Source: Flavilitoribacter sp020436695 (lineage in GTDB: Bacteria; Bacteroidota; Bacteroidia; Chitinophagales; Saprospiraceae). From it: a stretch of 64,000 bases of DNA. Positions 26,901 to 34,492 of this stretch are shown here, piece after piece. A program made the translations under genes and the position numbers. Below the pieces are notes generated by a model. It was not told the origin of the DNA, did no database searches, and was given only the letters and a program-made list of their open reading frames with translations. Every line of letters begins with the position of its first letter. The stretch's first letter is position 1. The stretch is taken from NCBI GenBank assembly GCA_041392665.1, contig JAWKLQ010000027.1, positions 62,001 through 126,000 of the forward strand, written 5' to 3'.

Positions 26901-27337
26901 TGGAAATGCTCATTCCCGACGATTATGTCAGTAATATCCAGGAACGTCTGAACCTGTATACCAAACTGGATGATCTGGAACGCGAAGATGAATTGGTAAC
27001 GTTTGAAAATGAATTGCGCGACCGCTTCGGAAAAGTACCGCCGCAGGTGAAAGAACTCTTCCAGGGGCTCAAACTGCGCTGGCTCTGTCGTGAGCTGGGC
27101 TTCGACCGCCTCATTCTCAAGAACAATAAACTACGTTGCTATTTTGTAGAAAATGCCCAGTCGCCCTACTACGAAAGCAAACTATTCGGCAATATCGTCC
27201 GGCTGGTTGGATCGGAAGGTAAAAAGCTCGGCCTCAGCCTCAAGCAATCCCACAATCGACTGATCCTGATCCGGGATGGGGTGCGGACGTTGAGTCAGGC
27301 GAATCAGGTGTTGGGTAAGCTGCTGGAGCGGGTGTGA
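23972..27337 (+). CDS. mfd: Transcription-repair coupling factor Mfd
   Basis: 1121 residues, normal length. Releases RNA polymerase stalled at DNA lesions and recruits UvrA. Order of domains: UvrB-like N-terminus (YPYRVELFDEEVETIRTFDP, about 195-215), RNA-polymerase interaction domain (LQRGDFVTHIDHGVGRFSGL, about 437-457), then the SF2 translocase with Walker A CGDVGFGKTEVA (about 589), DEEQ box IIDEEQKFGV (about 688), LTATPIPRTLQFSL and the RecG-like VFFVHNRVKTL and RGRVGRSNKKAFCY blocks. The C-terminal TRCF domain ends near 1100. The start is TTG at 23972, because no ATG or GTG lies in frame before the conserved N-terminus. Its antisense strand has a long chance frame (24770-26149), which is a shadow. 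Confidence 0.97.
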   Translation: MENLNRLLERYQGAPRVKELNKALQGEGPTRMQLLGLRGAMECFVLAGSYQADRRHHLFIGLDKEDAAYIQNTLAGLLEKKTIHFLPDSFKRPLYFEVLDNNNVLQRTEAINQITTSKATGEIIVTYPEALFEKVVAPEVLSANRMELTVGEDLDVNTLIDVLLEYGFKREDFVYEPGQFSVRGGIVDVYSYGNDYPYRVELFDEEVETIRTFDPMTQLSRQNIKKLSIVPNINTRFKQEEKVSIFQVLPLETVIWVKDFQLLLDKLQQCFEKAEDFARTVSSLDERELAEIFRDRAFIRPGDVIGDVEQYSILCMAESAQPIPFDRQIKFNARPQPSFNRNFNLLIENLTANEKAKIENYIFTDNPKQVERFYAIFEDLERTVAFHPIIKAIHQGFIDLDLKVACYTDHQIFERFHRYKLRQGFTRDQAVNLRMLRELQRGDFVTHIDHGVGRFSGLEKININGHIQESVRLIYQNNDILYVSINALHKLNKHVGKDGTPPKLSKLGSDAWQNLKRRTKKKVKDIAGELIKLYAQRKASEGFAFPPDGYLQNELESSFIYEDTPDQLTATQDVKEDMTKAYPMDRLICGDVGFGKTEVAIRAAFKAVVGGKQVAVLVPTTILALQHYRTFKERLDEFGVSVDYVNRFRTTAERKQVFKELKEGKTDIVIGTHGLLNKEIGFKDLGLLIIDEEQKFGVAAKEKLRRFKVNVDTLTLTATPIPRTLQFSLMSARDLSILRTPPPNRQPIHTEVRIFSEELIKEAIYYEVNRGGQVFFVHNRVKTLPDIAAMVQRLCPDVNIAMAHGQMDPKRLEKTLLDFIDRQYDVLVCTNIIETGLDIANANTMIINDAHQFGMSDLHQLRGRVGRSNKKAFCYLFSPPLSVISSDARKRLRTLEEFSELGSGFDIAMRDLDIRGAGNMLGAEQSGFITDIGYATYQKILEEAVQELKENEFKDIFKEELEKDHEFVRDVQIETDVEMLIPDDYVSNIQERLNLYTKLDDLEREDELVTFENELRDRFGKVPPQVKELFQGLKLRWLCRELGFDRLILKNNKLRCYFVENAQSPYYESKLFGNIVRLVGSEGKKLGLSLKQSHNRLILIRDGVRTLSQANQVLGKLLERV

Positions 27338-27417
27338 TTGACTTATTGTGTTTATTTTGCGACCGTTTAGGGAGCATTATCGCATACACAATGTGCTTTG
27401 TCGGCTTCTTTTCACGT

Positions 27418-28158
27418 TCAACTATTAATAAACCATGCCCTGGCCTCCGCCTTTCGTCGCCTTGAAATTGGAATTTCACTTCCATCTCTCATTAAGAAAG
27501 AATCCTTTTGAATTTTGCCAATATGATGACGATTGATGATGAAAGAACGGTGGCACCTGAAAAACTCTTTTCCCGATAGTATTTCTTCGAAGTGACCTAG
27601 CGTTTTGGAAGATATTTTGGTTTTGCTGTTTGATAAATAGAAAGTGCTGTAGTTTCTGTCTCCTTCTATCCTGATTATGTCGCGCAATACCATTTTCATA
27701 CCTCCTTCCTGGGTGGGTAAAAAAAGTACCTGATCCAGCGCATTCTTCTTATTCAAATTGTACAATGCATTTTGGATCTGATTCTGGTGTTGTGAGTTCC
27801 CATTTGAACGATATCGCCGAATGGCCAGTTTCAGCTCTTTTGGATCGATAGGTTTGACCAGATAATCTAAAGCATTAAAGCGGATGGCTTGTATGGCATA
27901 GCGACTGAAGGCGGTAACGAAAATCGTTTTAAAATTAATTTCCGGTAGAGAAGCCAGTACTTCAAATCCATTCATATCTGGCATTTCTACATCCAAAAAC
28001 ACCAGATCCGGCTCTTTCGAACTGATCAATTCCAAAGCTTCCTCCCCATTTCCTGCCGTACCAACCAAGCTGATATCATGGTTTTCTTCCTGTAGGAGAT
28101 CAGAAAGCACCTCAATATTAAGAGGACTATCATCAACTATGATGCTGCGAATTTTCAT
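27418..28158 (-). CDS. LytTR-family response regulator
   Basis: 246 residues. Receiver domain at 1-120: acidic pair VDD at 8-10, phosphoacceptor Asp at about 56 in LVFLDVEMPD, Thr/Lys switch in IFVTAFSRYA and DYLVKPID. LytTR DNA-binding domain at about 145-245, with VLRDIIRIEGDRNYSTFYL, TLGHFEEIL, FFRCHRSFIINRHHI and EIPISRRRK. LytTR regulators bind pairs of direct repeats. It is divergent from the hybrid kinase at 28339, and a 17-bp direct repeat lies between the two genes, so autoregulation and control of the kinase operon are likely. Confidence 0.93.
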   Translation of the reverse strand: MKIRSIIVDDSPLNIEVLSDLLQEENHDISLVGTAGNGEEALELISSKEPDLVFLDVEMPDMNGFEVLASLPEINFKTIFVTAFSRYAIQAIRFNALDYLVKPIDPKELKLAIRRYRSNGNSQHQNQIQNALYNLNKKNALDQVLFLPTQEGGMKMVLRDIIRIEGDRNYSTFYLSNSKTKISSKTLGHFEEILSGKEFFRCHRSFIINRHHIGKIQKDSFLMRDGSEIPISRRRKAEARAWFINS

Positions 28159-28209
28159 TTGTCATTTAAGTCTGCATAATGAGTCTGCGTCTGTTGTAAA
28201 ACCTGTGCT

Positions 28210-28246
28210 GAACCACTTGATAAGCAAAGGAACCACTTGATAAGCA
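28210..28246. promoter_or_regulatory. 17-bp direct repeat pair, candidate LytTR operator
   Basis: gaaccacttgataagca occurs at 28210-28226 and again, identically, at 28230-28246, a period of 20 bp or about two helical turns. It lies in the 180-bp region between the divergent LytTR regulator and kinase genes. LytTR proteins bind direct repeats on one face of the helix at about this period. The exact box does not obviously match the AgrA/VirR consensus, so the assignment rests on position and geometry. Confidence 0.6.
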
Positions 28247-28338
28247 GAAATTGATTTTAAATATAGTATTCTTTTCCTTTGTTGTAGTAACAGGTTTAAA
28301 ATGAAACGCCCTAGTTTTAATCGAGAAAATAGCAAAAA

Positions 28339-30957
28339 ATGAAGCGACTGATACCCTTATTTATGTTACTGATGGCGCATGGTCTGGTGCAGACCCAGAC
28401 CTCCAGGGTCGATTCTTTGTTCGCCATCTGGTCGGACACAACCAATAGTGACGAAGTACGGGTGGAGGCTTTTTACCAACGGTTCAATCCCCTGATCAAT
28501 GAAGCTCAAAACCCGGAGACCGTTCGGTGGAGCCAGGGCATCGTAGAGGCCAGAACGATAGCCCAAAAAAAGGGCATGACGAAATACCTCGGCCGTTTCC
28601 TTGTCTTGGAGAGTGCCACCCATTTTTTTTTTACTAAAGAAATGGATAAGGCCTGTCAAACCGGTAAAGAGGCCATCCGGTATTCCCTAGAAGTAAAGGA
28701 TTACAATAGTATCGAAATTGCCTCTTTTATCATAAGAAACTGTTGGGATTCCGGCATGATCGACTTTTTGGAGCGGACACTTTCTTTAGATACCCTGGAC
28801 GCTGGACAAATTTCGCTATACAGTTCTTTGATTAGCGGTTATTATGGTTCCTCCCGTTTGCCGGAAGCGCTCAAACTAGCCCAAGAGATCATTGTATTTG
28901 CCGAAGCGAACCAGCTCACGGACCACCTCTACCTGTCTGATATCGTGTCTTATGCCGGCAATGCCCATGCACTTACCGGCAATTATGCCGAAGCTGAATA
29001 CTATCTGTTGTCTGGACTGGAGCATGCGAAAAAAAGCAATTTTGCCCCTAATGTCGGATCCTCCTATATCGATTTGGCTATGCTACATATCGATAAAAAA
29101 GACTTGAACAAGGCGCGAAATTACCTTGATTCTGCCATGGTTTTTATGATGGACAAAAAGGCCTGTGAGACATGTATGGCAAAAGCAACCCGTATGGAGG
29201 CAGGCATCAAGAACCTGGAAGGCAACTATCAGGACGCCCTCGAAGAATTATTGGGCATAAAAGCTTATTATGATAGCGACCCATGGTCTCTAAATTACAA
29301 TTTGGGAAACTTCTATTCGGAATTGTCCAATGCGTATTTAGGCCTGCATCAATATAATAGTGCAATCGCGCTTGCGCTGTCGGGTATAAAAAAGACGGAT
29401 GGCAATTTATATAGCTCTTTACAAAGTTATGAGAACATTTATAAAGCCTACGACGCACTCGGCAATGATAAAATGGCTTTTGAGTTCTATCAAAAATACA
29501 TCAACGTCCGGGACGAGATCACCCGGGTACGCGACGGCCAGCAGGTGACCAAACAGGAGCTTGCTTTCCAGTACGAGCAACAGCACCTCGCCGACAGCCT
29601 CCGTCTCGAGCAGCAAAAGCTACAACAGGAACTTATTTTCCAACAAGAGATCAGCCGGCAAAAAAACAATCGCAATATCTTTCTGGCCCTTGGGGTCATT
29701 GCCGCCATCATTGCCGTCAGCATGTATGCCCGCTACCGCTTCGTCCAAAAAACCAAAACGCAACTGGAAGAGAAAAATAAGTCCATCGAAGCCGAAAAGA
29801 AAAAGGCCGAGGCCTCCGAACGGGCCAAGCACCAGTTTCTGGCCAACATGAGCCACGAGTTCCGCACCCCCATGAATGCCATCAAAGGTATGACGGATAT
29901 CTTGCTCCGACGGGAACCGCAACCCCAGCAAATCTCCTACCTGAACGCCATCAAAGAATCCTCCAATTCTCTACTGGTCATCATCAATGATATTTTGGAT
30001 ATGTCCAAAATTGAAGCGGGGAAAATTGATCTGGAAAGTATCCCTTTTTCGCTGGAGGAGGTGATCCAGAATGTAGGTACGATCGCCCAGTTTAAAGCGG
30101 AGGAAAAGGGCTTGCTAATGCAAATGAATATCGAAGCGGGCAGCCTTCCCGCCGTTCAGGGAGACCCGACCAGATTGCATCAGGTACTGCTAAATCTGAT
30201 GGGCAACGCCATTAAGTTTACCGAAAAAGGCATTGTCACCATTCAGCTTAAAACGGAAACTTTAACCCAGGAGCATAAGGTACTGGCTCATTTTTGTGTA
30301 TCAGATACGGGGATTGGAATTGGTGAAGATCGACTGGAAAAGATATTTGAGTCATTCGAACAAGCTTACTCGGATACCACCCGAAAATTTGGCGGAACTG
30401 GTTTGGGCTTAAGTATTTCCCGAAAATTGGTGGAGCTGCAGGGAGGAAAGATCTGGGCAGAAAGTTCAAAAGGAAAGGGCAGTCAATTTTATTTTACTAT
30501 CCCCTATGAATTAGCCCGGGAAGCAGTTGAATTCGAGGAGATGCCTTTGGTGGATAACCACCTGTTCAGTAGTTTAAAAGGTATCAAAATACTCTTGGTC
30601 GAGGACAACAATTTTAATGCCATCGTAGCCAAGGAAGAATTGGAAGATGCTATCGCGGAGTCCGTCGTTGAAGTAGCCGGCAATGGCGTAATAGCCATCG
30701 AAAAAGTAACCCACGGAGATTTTGATATTGTCCTGATGGATGTTCAGATGCCCGTGATGAACGGTTATGAAGCGACCCACACTATTCGGAACCTGTCCAA
30801 CGGAAAATCTAAAATCCCTATCATGGCTATGACGGCTAATGTAATGAAGGAAGAAGTACAACGCTGCTACGATGCAGGGATGAATGATTTTATCGGGAAG
30901 CCTTTTGATACAGAAGAGCTATTTCATAAGATCCTAAAACTCCTACAGCAATCCTAA
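28339..30957 (+). CDS. TPR-containing hybrid sensor histidine kinase
   Basis: 872 residues. Signal peptide at 1-20, then a periplasmic TPR-type helical sensor (about 60-420; e.g. GNYAEAEYYLLSGLEHAKKS, ALGNDKMAFEFYQKYINVRD). A coiled coil leads to one membrane helix (IFLALGVIAAIIAVSMYA, about 452-470). HisKA holds the phosphorylated His at about 506 in MSHEFRTPMNAIKG. HATPase_c has NLMGNAIKF, CVSDTGIGIGE and GGTGLGLSISRKL. The C-terminal receiver (about 745-872) has VEDNNFNA, phosphoacceptor Asp at about 801 in VLMDVQMP, and GKPFDTEEL. It transfers phosphate His to Asp internally and then needs an Hpt protein, which is encoded two genes downstream. It is first in a three-gene operon. Confidence 0.93.
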   Translation: MKRLIPLFMLLMAHGLVQTQTSRVDSLFAIWSDTTNSDEVRVEAFYQRFNPLINEAQNPETVRWSQGIVEARTIAQKKGMTKYLGRFLVLESATHFFFTKEMDKACQTGKEAIRYSLEVKDYNSIEIASFIIRNCWDSGMIDFLERTLSLDTLDAGQISLYSSLISGYYGSSRLPEALKLAQEIIVFAEANQLTDHLYLSDIVSYAGNAHALTGNYAEAEYYLLSGLEHAKKSNFAPNVGSSYIDLAMLHIDKKDLNKARNYLDSAMVFMMDKKACETCMAKATRMEAGIKNLEGNYQDALEELLGIKAYYDSDPWSLNYNLGNFYSELSNAYLGLHQYNSAIALALSGIKKTDGNLYSSLQSYENIYKAYDALGNDKMAFEFYQKYINVRDEITRVRDGQQVTKQELAFQYEQQHLADSLRLEQQKLQQELIFQQEISRQKNNRNIFLALGVIAAIIAVSMYARYRFVQKTKTQLEEKNKSIEAEKKKAEASERAKHQFLANMSHEFRTPMNAIKGMTDILLRREPQPQQISYLNAIKESSNSLLVIINDILDMSKIEAGKIDLESIPFSLEEVIQNVGTIAQFKAEEKGLLMQMNIEAGSLPAVQGDPTRLHQVLLNLMGNAIKFTEKGIVTIQLKTETLTQEHKVLAHFCVSDTGIGIGEDRLEKIFESFEQAYSDTTRKFGGTGLGLSISRKLVELQGGKIWAESSKGKGSQFYFTIPYELAREAVEFEEMPLVDNHLFSSLKGIKILLVEDNNFNAIVAKEELEDAIAESVVEVAGNGVIAIEKVTHGDFDIVLMDVQMPVMNGYEATHTIRNLSNGKSKIPIMAMTANVMKEEVQRCYDAGMNDFIGKPFDTEELFHKILKLLQQS

Positions 30958-30992
30958 AGCCCAGTTTAGTTATTCATCAAAAAGATCACATC

Positions 30993-31379
30993 ATGTCAAA
31001 AGCACAAGCTGAAATTTTTATAGTAGACGATGAGCCTTTATTGACGGAAATGCTAACCGATTATTTGCAAGAGCAGGACTCCAGCCTGGCGATAACATCG
31101 TTCCCAACCGGCGAAGCCTGCTTGTCCTGTCTAGATCAAGATCCGGATCTAGTAATTCTGGATTATTACCTCAACTCAAAAGAAAGAGAAGCCGCCGACG
31201 GCATTGATATTCTCAAAGCCATTAAGCGCAAAAACAAAGCTTTGCCGGTTGTGATGCTTTCCAGCCAGCAAAGCTATTCGACTGCCGTAAAGACCATCGG
31301 GCATGGTGCCATCCATTACGTGATTAAAGGACAGGATGCTTTCCATGAAATTTACGAACTTATAAAAGCGAATATTTAA
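30993..31379 (+). CDS. Stand-alone receiver (REC-only) response regulator
   Basis: 128 residues, receiver domain only: FIVDDEPLL, phosphoacceptor Asp at about 57 in LVILDYYLN, VVMLSSQQS and HYVIKGQD. It has no output domain, so it works as a phosphate shuttle or sink or acts by protein contact. It lies 35 bp after the hybrid kinase, and its stop codon TAA is directly followed by the ATG of the Hpt gene. The insert KEREAADGIDI after the active site is common in orphan receivers. Confidence 0.88.
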   Translation: MSKAQAEIFIVDDEPLLTEMLTDYLQEQDSSLAITSFPTGEACLSCLDQDPDLVILDYYLNSKEREAADGIDILKAIKRKNKALPVVMLSSQQSYSTAVKTIGHGAIHYVIKGQDAFHEIYELIKANI

Positions 31380-31727
31380 ATGGTTGACTTGTCCTTTTTA
31401 GAAAAATTCACAAAAGGCGATACCCGGAAGATGAAGCGCTATATCAATATCTATCTGGGTATAGCCCCTGGTACATTCGAACAGATGGAGCAACATGTCA
31501 TCGACCAGGATTGGGAGCAGTTGCGCATCAAAGCACACTCGCTAAAACCGCAGGCCGATTATATGGGCATTCCGAAATTGAAGGCTGTTCTTGAGGAAAT
31601 AGAGCAAAGTGTTCAGGAAGCAAAATTTGAAAGAATCTTTGCGCTTTTTGAAAAAGCATCAGCCATCCATATTGAGTCAGTGCCTTTGCTGAAAGTATTT
31701 ACTGATTCTGCTGAAAGTGAAAAGTGA
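31380..31727 (+). CDS. Histidine phosphotransfer (Hpt) protein
   Basis: 115 residues, all-helical. The Hpt signature is at WEQLRIKAHSLKPQADYMGI, with the phosphorylated His at about 53 in the usual HxLK context, followed by LKAVLEEIEQSVQE. It receives phosphate from the receiver of a hybrid kinase and hands it to a downstream regulator. Its ATG abuts the TAA of the REC gene, so the two are translationally coupled. Together with the kinase and the divergent LytTR regulator it makes a complete His-Asp-His-Asp relay. Confidence 0.85.
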   Translation: MVDLSFLEKFTKGDTRKMKRYINIYLGIAPGTFEQMEQHVIDQDWEQLRIKAHSLKPQADYMGIPKLKAVLEEIEQSVQEAKFERIFALFEKASAIHIESVPLLKVFTDSAESEK

Positions 31728-32048
31728 ATTTTAGGTTTTTCGTGCTTATTGTAGAAAACATTAAGTCCGTTAAACGAAGGCGTAGCCCAAGCGGAGCTTT
31801 CGCTTTAACGGACGCGTTGAACGGAGGCGCCCGCTAAAGACGATAGACTTATGGGCAAAATATCTGACCTGTATGCCCGCTTACGCAAGACTGGTCAGGC
31901 TCTTAGGGCTGCTCCTTTCTGCCGAGCAATCAAAATACGGTGATTAAAACTAGTGCGCAAGTGCATGTTGGAAGGATTTTTGAGTTGGCTGGTTGGATTG
32001 GGCCATAAAACTACTGGCCAAGGTAAAACCATCAACCTCAGTTCCCGA
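31728..32048. other. Intergenic stretch with a palindromic repeat
   Basis: The 320 bp between the Hpt gene and the IS91 transposase contain no gene. At 31765-31774 GTCCGTTAAA pairs with TTTAACGGAC at 31804-31813. An imperfect direct repeat (cgttaaacgaaggcg and cgttgaacggaggcg) overlaps this. The rest may be the 3' flank of the IS91 element; its exact terminus could not be recognised. Confidence 0.5.
31765..31813. repeat. Palindromic repeat with a 10-bp perfect stem
   Basis: Arms at 31765-31774 and 31804-31813 are perfect reverse complements. A smaller stem AAGC/GCTT lies inside. There is no U-tract. It could be the terminator of the phosphorelay operon or a dispersed REP-like unit. Core sequences resemble integron sites only superficially, and the spacing is wrong. 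Confidence 0.5.
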
Positions 32049-33251
32049 TTAAAAAACAGTTGTATCGACTATTTCGACCCGCTGGTAAGGTGGTGCTCTG
32101 ATAGGCAGGACGATCGCGATGGTATGCATTTTTCCTCGTTCACAACATGGGCATCGGCTGGGATCAATCCCGGTGAGTTGATAAAACCTCTCCTGCCAAT
32201 TGGTCTGTACTGCTTTGAGCTTTGGCGACTGCCCCAGGGTGTTACGGCAAAGTCCTAACCGTTTGCCTTTATCCCGATTAGCCAATAGACCATAGTAACG
32301 TACTTTGCTGAACCCCTTAGGCAGGATATGTCGCAAAAACCGGCGAATAAACTCCTCACAACTCAGCCACATGACCTTCAAGTGGTTCTGATCGGCATAG
32401 TCTCGCCAACGGAAGGCCACTCGTTGCCCGTCCTCATCCAGATCCAGGATGCGTTCATTGCTGATGGCTACGCGCTTTACGTACCGTCCCAGGTAATCCA
32501 GCAGTTTATCCGGCCCGGCAAAGGGCTCTTTGGCATACACCACCCAATCTTTTTGATACAGTTGATTCAGCAACCGATTCATTTGGGCATAGGGTGCCCA
32601 CTGAGCACATAGGCCTTCCAGCCTGAGTTTACCCTGACGATGAGCCTTGCGCAAAAAGCTAATGTATTTGGCCCGGAATAAGGCCGATAAAGCCCGAATC
32701 GGCACCAGGTAATTCTTCCGTGTCGCTATCCATTTGCCGGATGGTGTCAAGCCTCCGGCCGGCACCAGACAATGAATGTGAGGATGATAGTGCAGATTCT
32801 GTCCCCACGTATGCAGCACGGCGATCATGCCCGTCTGGGCGCCCAGATATCTCTTGTCACCAGTCAAAACGCTTAAGGATTCCCAGGCCAGTTTGAATAA
32901 CTGATCATAGGCCAGACGCTCATTGTAGCGCGCCAGATCCTGTAGTTCAGCCGGTAAAGTAAAGACCAGATGAAAATACCTGACCGGCAACAGTTCTTGT
33001 CGCCGCTTTTCCAGCCAGGCTTCTCTGGCCATCGACTGACACTTGGGACAGTGCCTGTTGCGGCAACTATTGTAACTGATCCGTACATGACCACACTCAT
33101 CACAGGCATCGACATGCCCTCCTAATGCTGCCGTGCGACAATCCTGGATATCCTGGATCACTTTGAGTTGCCGGGCCGACAGCCGATGGTATTGCTTATA
33201 GTGATCAATACCCGCTCTAAAAACATCGGCCAACTCATAACCCGTACCCAT
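32049..33251 (-). CDS. IS91-family (HUH) transposase
   Basis: 400 residues. N-terminal zinc-binding block CDECGHVRISYNSCRNRHCP followed by KCQ (about 50-75). The Y2/HUH nuclease domain has TWGQNLHYHPHIHCLVPAGG (the HUH histidines) and the tyrosine-containing LDYLGRYVKRVAISNERIL. The C-terminal cysteines CPCCERGK close the protein. It nicks one strand and drives rolling-circle transposition. Start ATG at 33251-33249, directly after the stop of the recombinase gene, so translation is probably coupled. Length is normal and the frame is intact, so the element may still be active. Confidence 0.93.
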   Translation of the reverse strand: MGTGYELADVFRAGIDHYKQYHRLSARQLKVIQDIQDCRTAALGGHVDACDECGHVRISYNSCRNRHCPKCQSMAREAWLEKRRQELLPVRYFHLVFTLPAELQDLARYNERLAYDQLFKLAWESLSVLTGDKRYLGAQTGMIAVLHTWGQNLHYHPHIHCLVPAGGLTPSGKWIATRKNYLVPIRALSALFRAKYISFLRKAHRQGKLRLEGLCAQWAPYAQMNRLLNQLYQKDWVVYAKEPFAGPDKLLDYLGRYVKRVAISNERILDLDEDGQRVAFRWRDYADQNHLKVMWLSCEEFIRRFLRHILPKGFSKVRYYGLLANRDKGKRLGLCRNTLGQSPKLKAVQTNWQERFYQLTGIDPSRCPCCERGKMHTIAIVLPIRAPPYQRVEIVDTTVF

Positions 33252-34082
33252 TTACCACTGCGATAATAGGTCCGGCACCTGCTTCAGCAACTTGTTTTGC
33301 ACATGGATATAGCGAGCCGTAGTCGCAATATTGGAATGGCCCATCATATGCTTGAGCGTCAGACTATCTACTCCCGCATCCAATAAGTGCGTGGCAAAGC
33401 AATGCCTCAGCACATGCACCCCTACTTCTCGTCTTATCCCAGCACGCCGAAGGCCGTTCTTAAAGATCTGTTGCACCGTCCGTCTACTGATGGCCTGACC
33501 CCGGATCATTCCTTCAAACAAGTAGGTCTGTGGACGATATGCCCGCCAATAATCCCGCAATTGATCCAGCATCAGCAGGCTTAAGATCGTGTACCGATCC
33601 TTTTTGCCTTTGCCCTGACGCACCCGTACCACCATCCGTTGAGAATCTATATCCCCAGCTTTGAGTTGCACCAACTCCCCCATGCGTAAACCCGTACTGT
33701 ACAACAGGCGCAGGATCGTCTTGTGTTTGTGGTTGGGCGTTACCTCAATCAAACGACCAACCTCCTCCGCAGATAAGATCTCTGGCAATACTTTTGCTCG
33801 CTTTGGCCGTGGCAAACGACCTACGTTCCATTCCCGCTCCAGGATCTTTTCCCACAATAGTTTGATACCACTGTAAACCCCCGTAATACTGCTCGCGCTG
33901 TAGGACTTCTCTTTTGTCAGAAAGTGCAGATAGTCGGCAAGGTCTGATTCTTCAAGCCGACTCGGGCAGCACCCAAAATGCCGGGCCAGTCCAGATACTG
34001 CGTTCACATAACATTTAATCGTCGAAGCGCTGTAGTTCTTGCGCTCCATCCAATGGATCATCTTTTTCCGTAAGGTGGTCAT
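33252..34082 (-). CDS. Tyrosine site-specific recombinase (integrase) of the IS91 element
   Basis: 276 residues, XerC/D-like. N-terminal SAM-like core-binding domain (1-90). Catalytic residues visible: Arg in STGLRMGELVQL, the HxxR box in HVLRHCFATHLLDAG, and His and Tyr in MMGHSNIATTARYIHV, so the enzyme should be active. It is upstream of and abuts the transposase gene. The start ATG lies at 34082-34080, and a 10-bp inverted repeat directly upstream may be its control region or the element end. Confidence 0.93.
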   Translation of the reverse strand: MTTLRKKMIHWMERKNYSASTIKCYVNAVSGLARHFGCCPSRLEESDLADYLHFLTKEKSYSASSITGVYSGIKLLWEKILEREWNVGRLPRPKRAKVLPEILSAEEVGRLIEVTPNHKHKTILRLLYSTGLRMGELVQLKAGDIDSQRMVVRVRQGKGKKDRYTILSLLMLDQLRDYWRAYRPQTYLFEGMIRGQAISRRTVQQIFKNGLRRAGIRREVGVHVLRHCFATHLLDAGVDSLTLKHMMGHSNIATTARYIHVQNKLLKQVPDLLSQW

Positions 34083-34119
34083 AGTAGAGAATTTTGGTGA
34101 GTAAATTTTTTCTCTACTA
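34082..34119. repeat. 10-bp inverted repeat upstream of the recombinase gene
   Basis: TAGTAGAGAA at 34082-34091 is the exact reverse complement of TTCTCTACTA at 34110-34119. It begins in the start codon region of the recombinase gene, so it may be an operator, a translation-blocking hairpin or the 5' terminal structure of the element. Confidence 0.5.
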
Positions 34120-34140
34120 AGTTAAGGTAAGCCCTAAGCT

Positions 34141-34158
34141 AGCGCCGGTCTCGGCGCT
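34141..34158. repeat. GC-rich hairpin AGCGCCG-N4-CGGCGCT
   Basis: A 7-bp perfect stem with a 4-nt loop (gtct). It lies between the IS91 pair and the truncated recombinase. GC-rich hairpins of this kind occur at the terIS end of IS91-like elements, but it could equally be a transcription terminator. Confidence 0.45.
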
Positions 34159-34175
34159 TTAGTTCAACTATTGTA

Positions 34176-34332
34176 TTAACGTAACTCCTGGATGTATCGC
34201 AAATCAGTACCCTTTTCCAGAAGATGAGTGGCAAAGGAATGACGTAAAGCATGGGGATTGATCCCTGATACTTTTTTGGCTCTGGAAAAGATAGACTGTA
34301 CACTGCGTAAACTGTACTTTTTTCCCAACCCC
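34176..34332 (-). pseudogene. C-terminal remnant of a second tyrosine recombinase
   Basis: On the minus strand, in a frame with no start codon, the sequence reads KKYSLRSVQSIFSRAKKVSG then INPHALRHSFATHLLEKGTD and LRYIQELR before a stop at 34178-34176. This is the HxxR region of a XerD-like integrase, but it ends before the GH..Y block that should follow, and everything upstream is missing or out of frame. It is therefore an inactive fragment. It differs from the intact recombinase next door (HVLRHCFATHLLDAG), so it came from another element. Confidence 0.8.
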
Positions 34333-34492
34333 CTTGAAAAGTTACCAGAATAGAACTATTTTTAGTCGAAGCTTTTTTCTCGCCTACGTTGAATCCTAAC
34401 CTACTATTTTTGCGTTGATTAAATTGTTGGCGCAGCATCATTCTTTTTCGTAATTTTCAGGTTTTTCACTTGAAATAAACCAGGATTGGCTC

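Larger units (their letters stand above)
32049..34120 (-). mobile_element. IS91-type element with upstream tyrosine recombinase
   Basis: Two adjacent minus-strand genes, a tyrosine recombinase and an HUH (Y2) transposase, share the junction TAAATG. The pair is a recognised arrangement in IS91-like elements of Bacteroidota. Both genes are intact. Such elements move by rolling-circle transposition without terminal inverted repeats or target duplication, so the ends given here are only the coding limits plus the hairpin at 34082-34119. Confidence 0.75.

Noticed and set aside
31765..31840. Integron attC-like sequence (GTTAAAC ... TTTAAC)
   Set aside because: Core-site order and spacing do not fit attC and there is no integron integrase or cassette array nearby.
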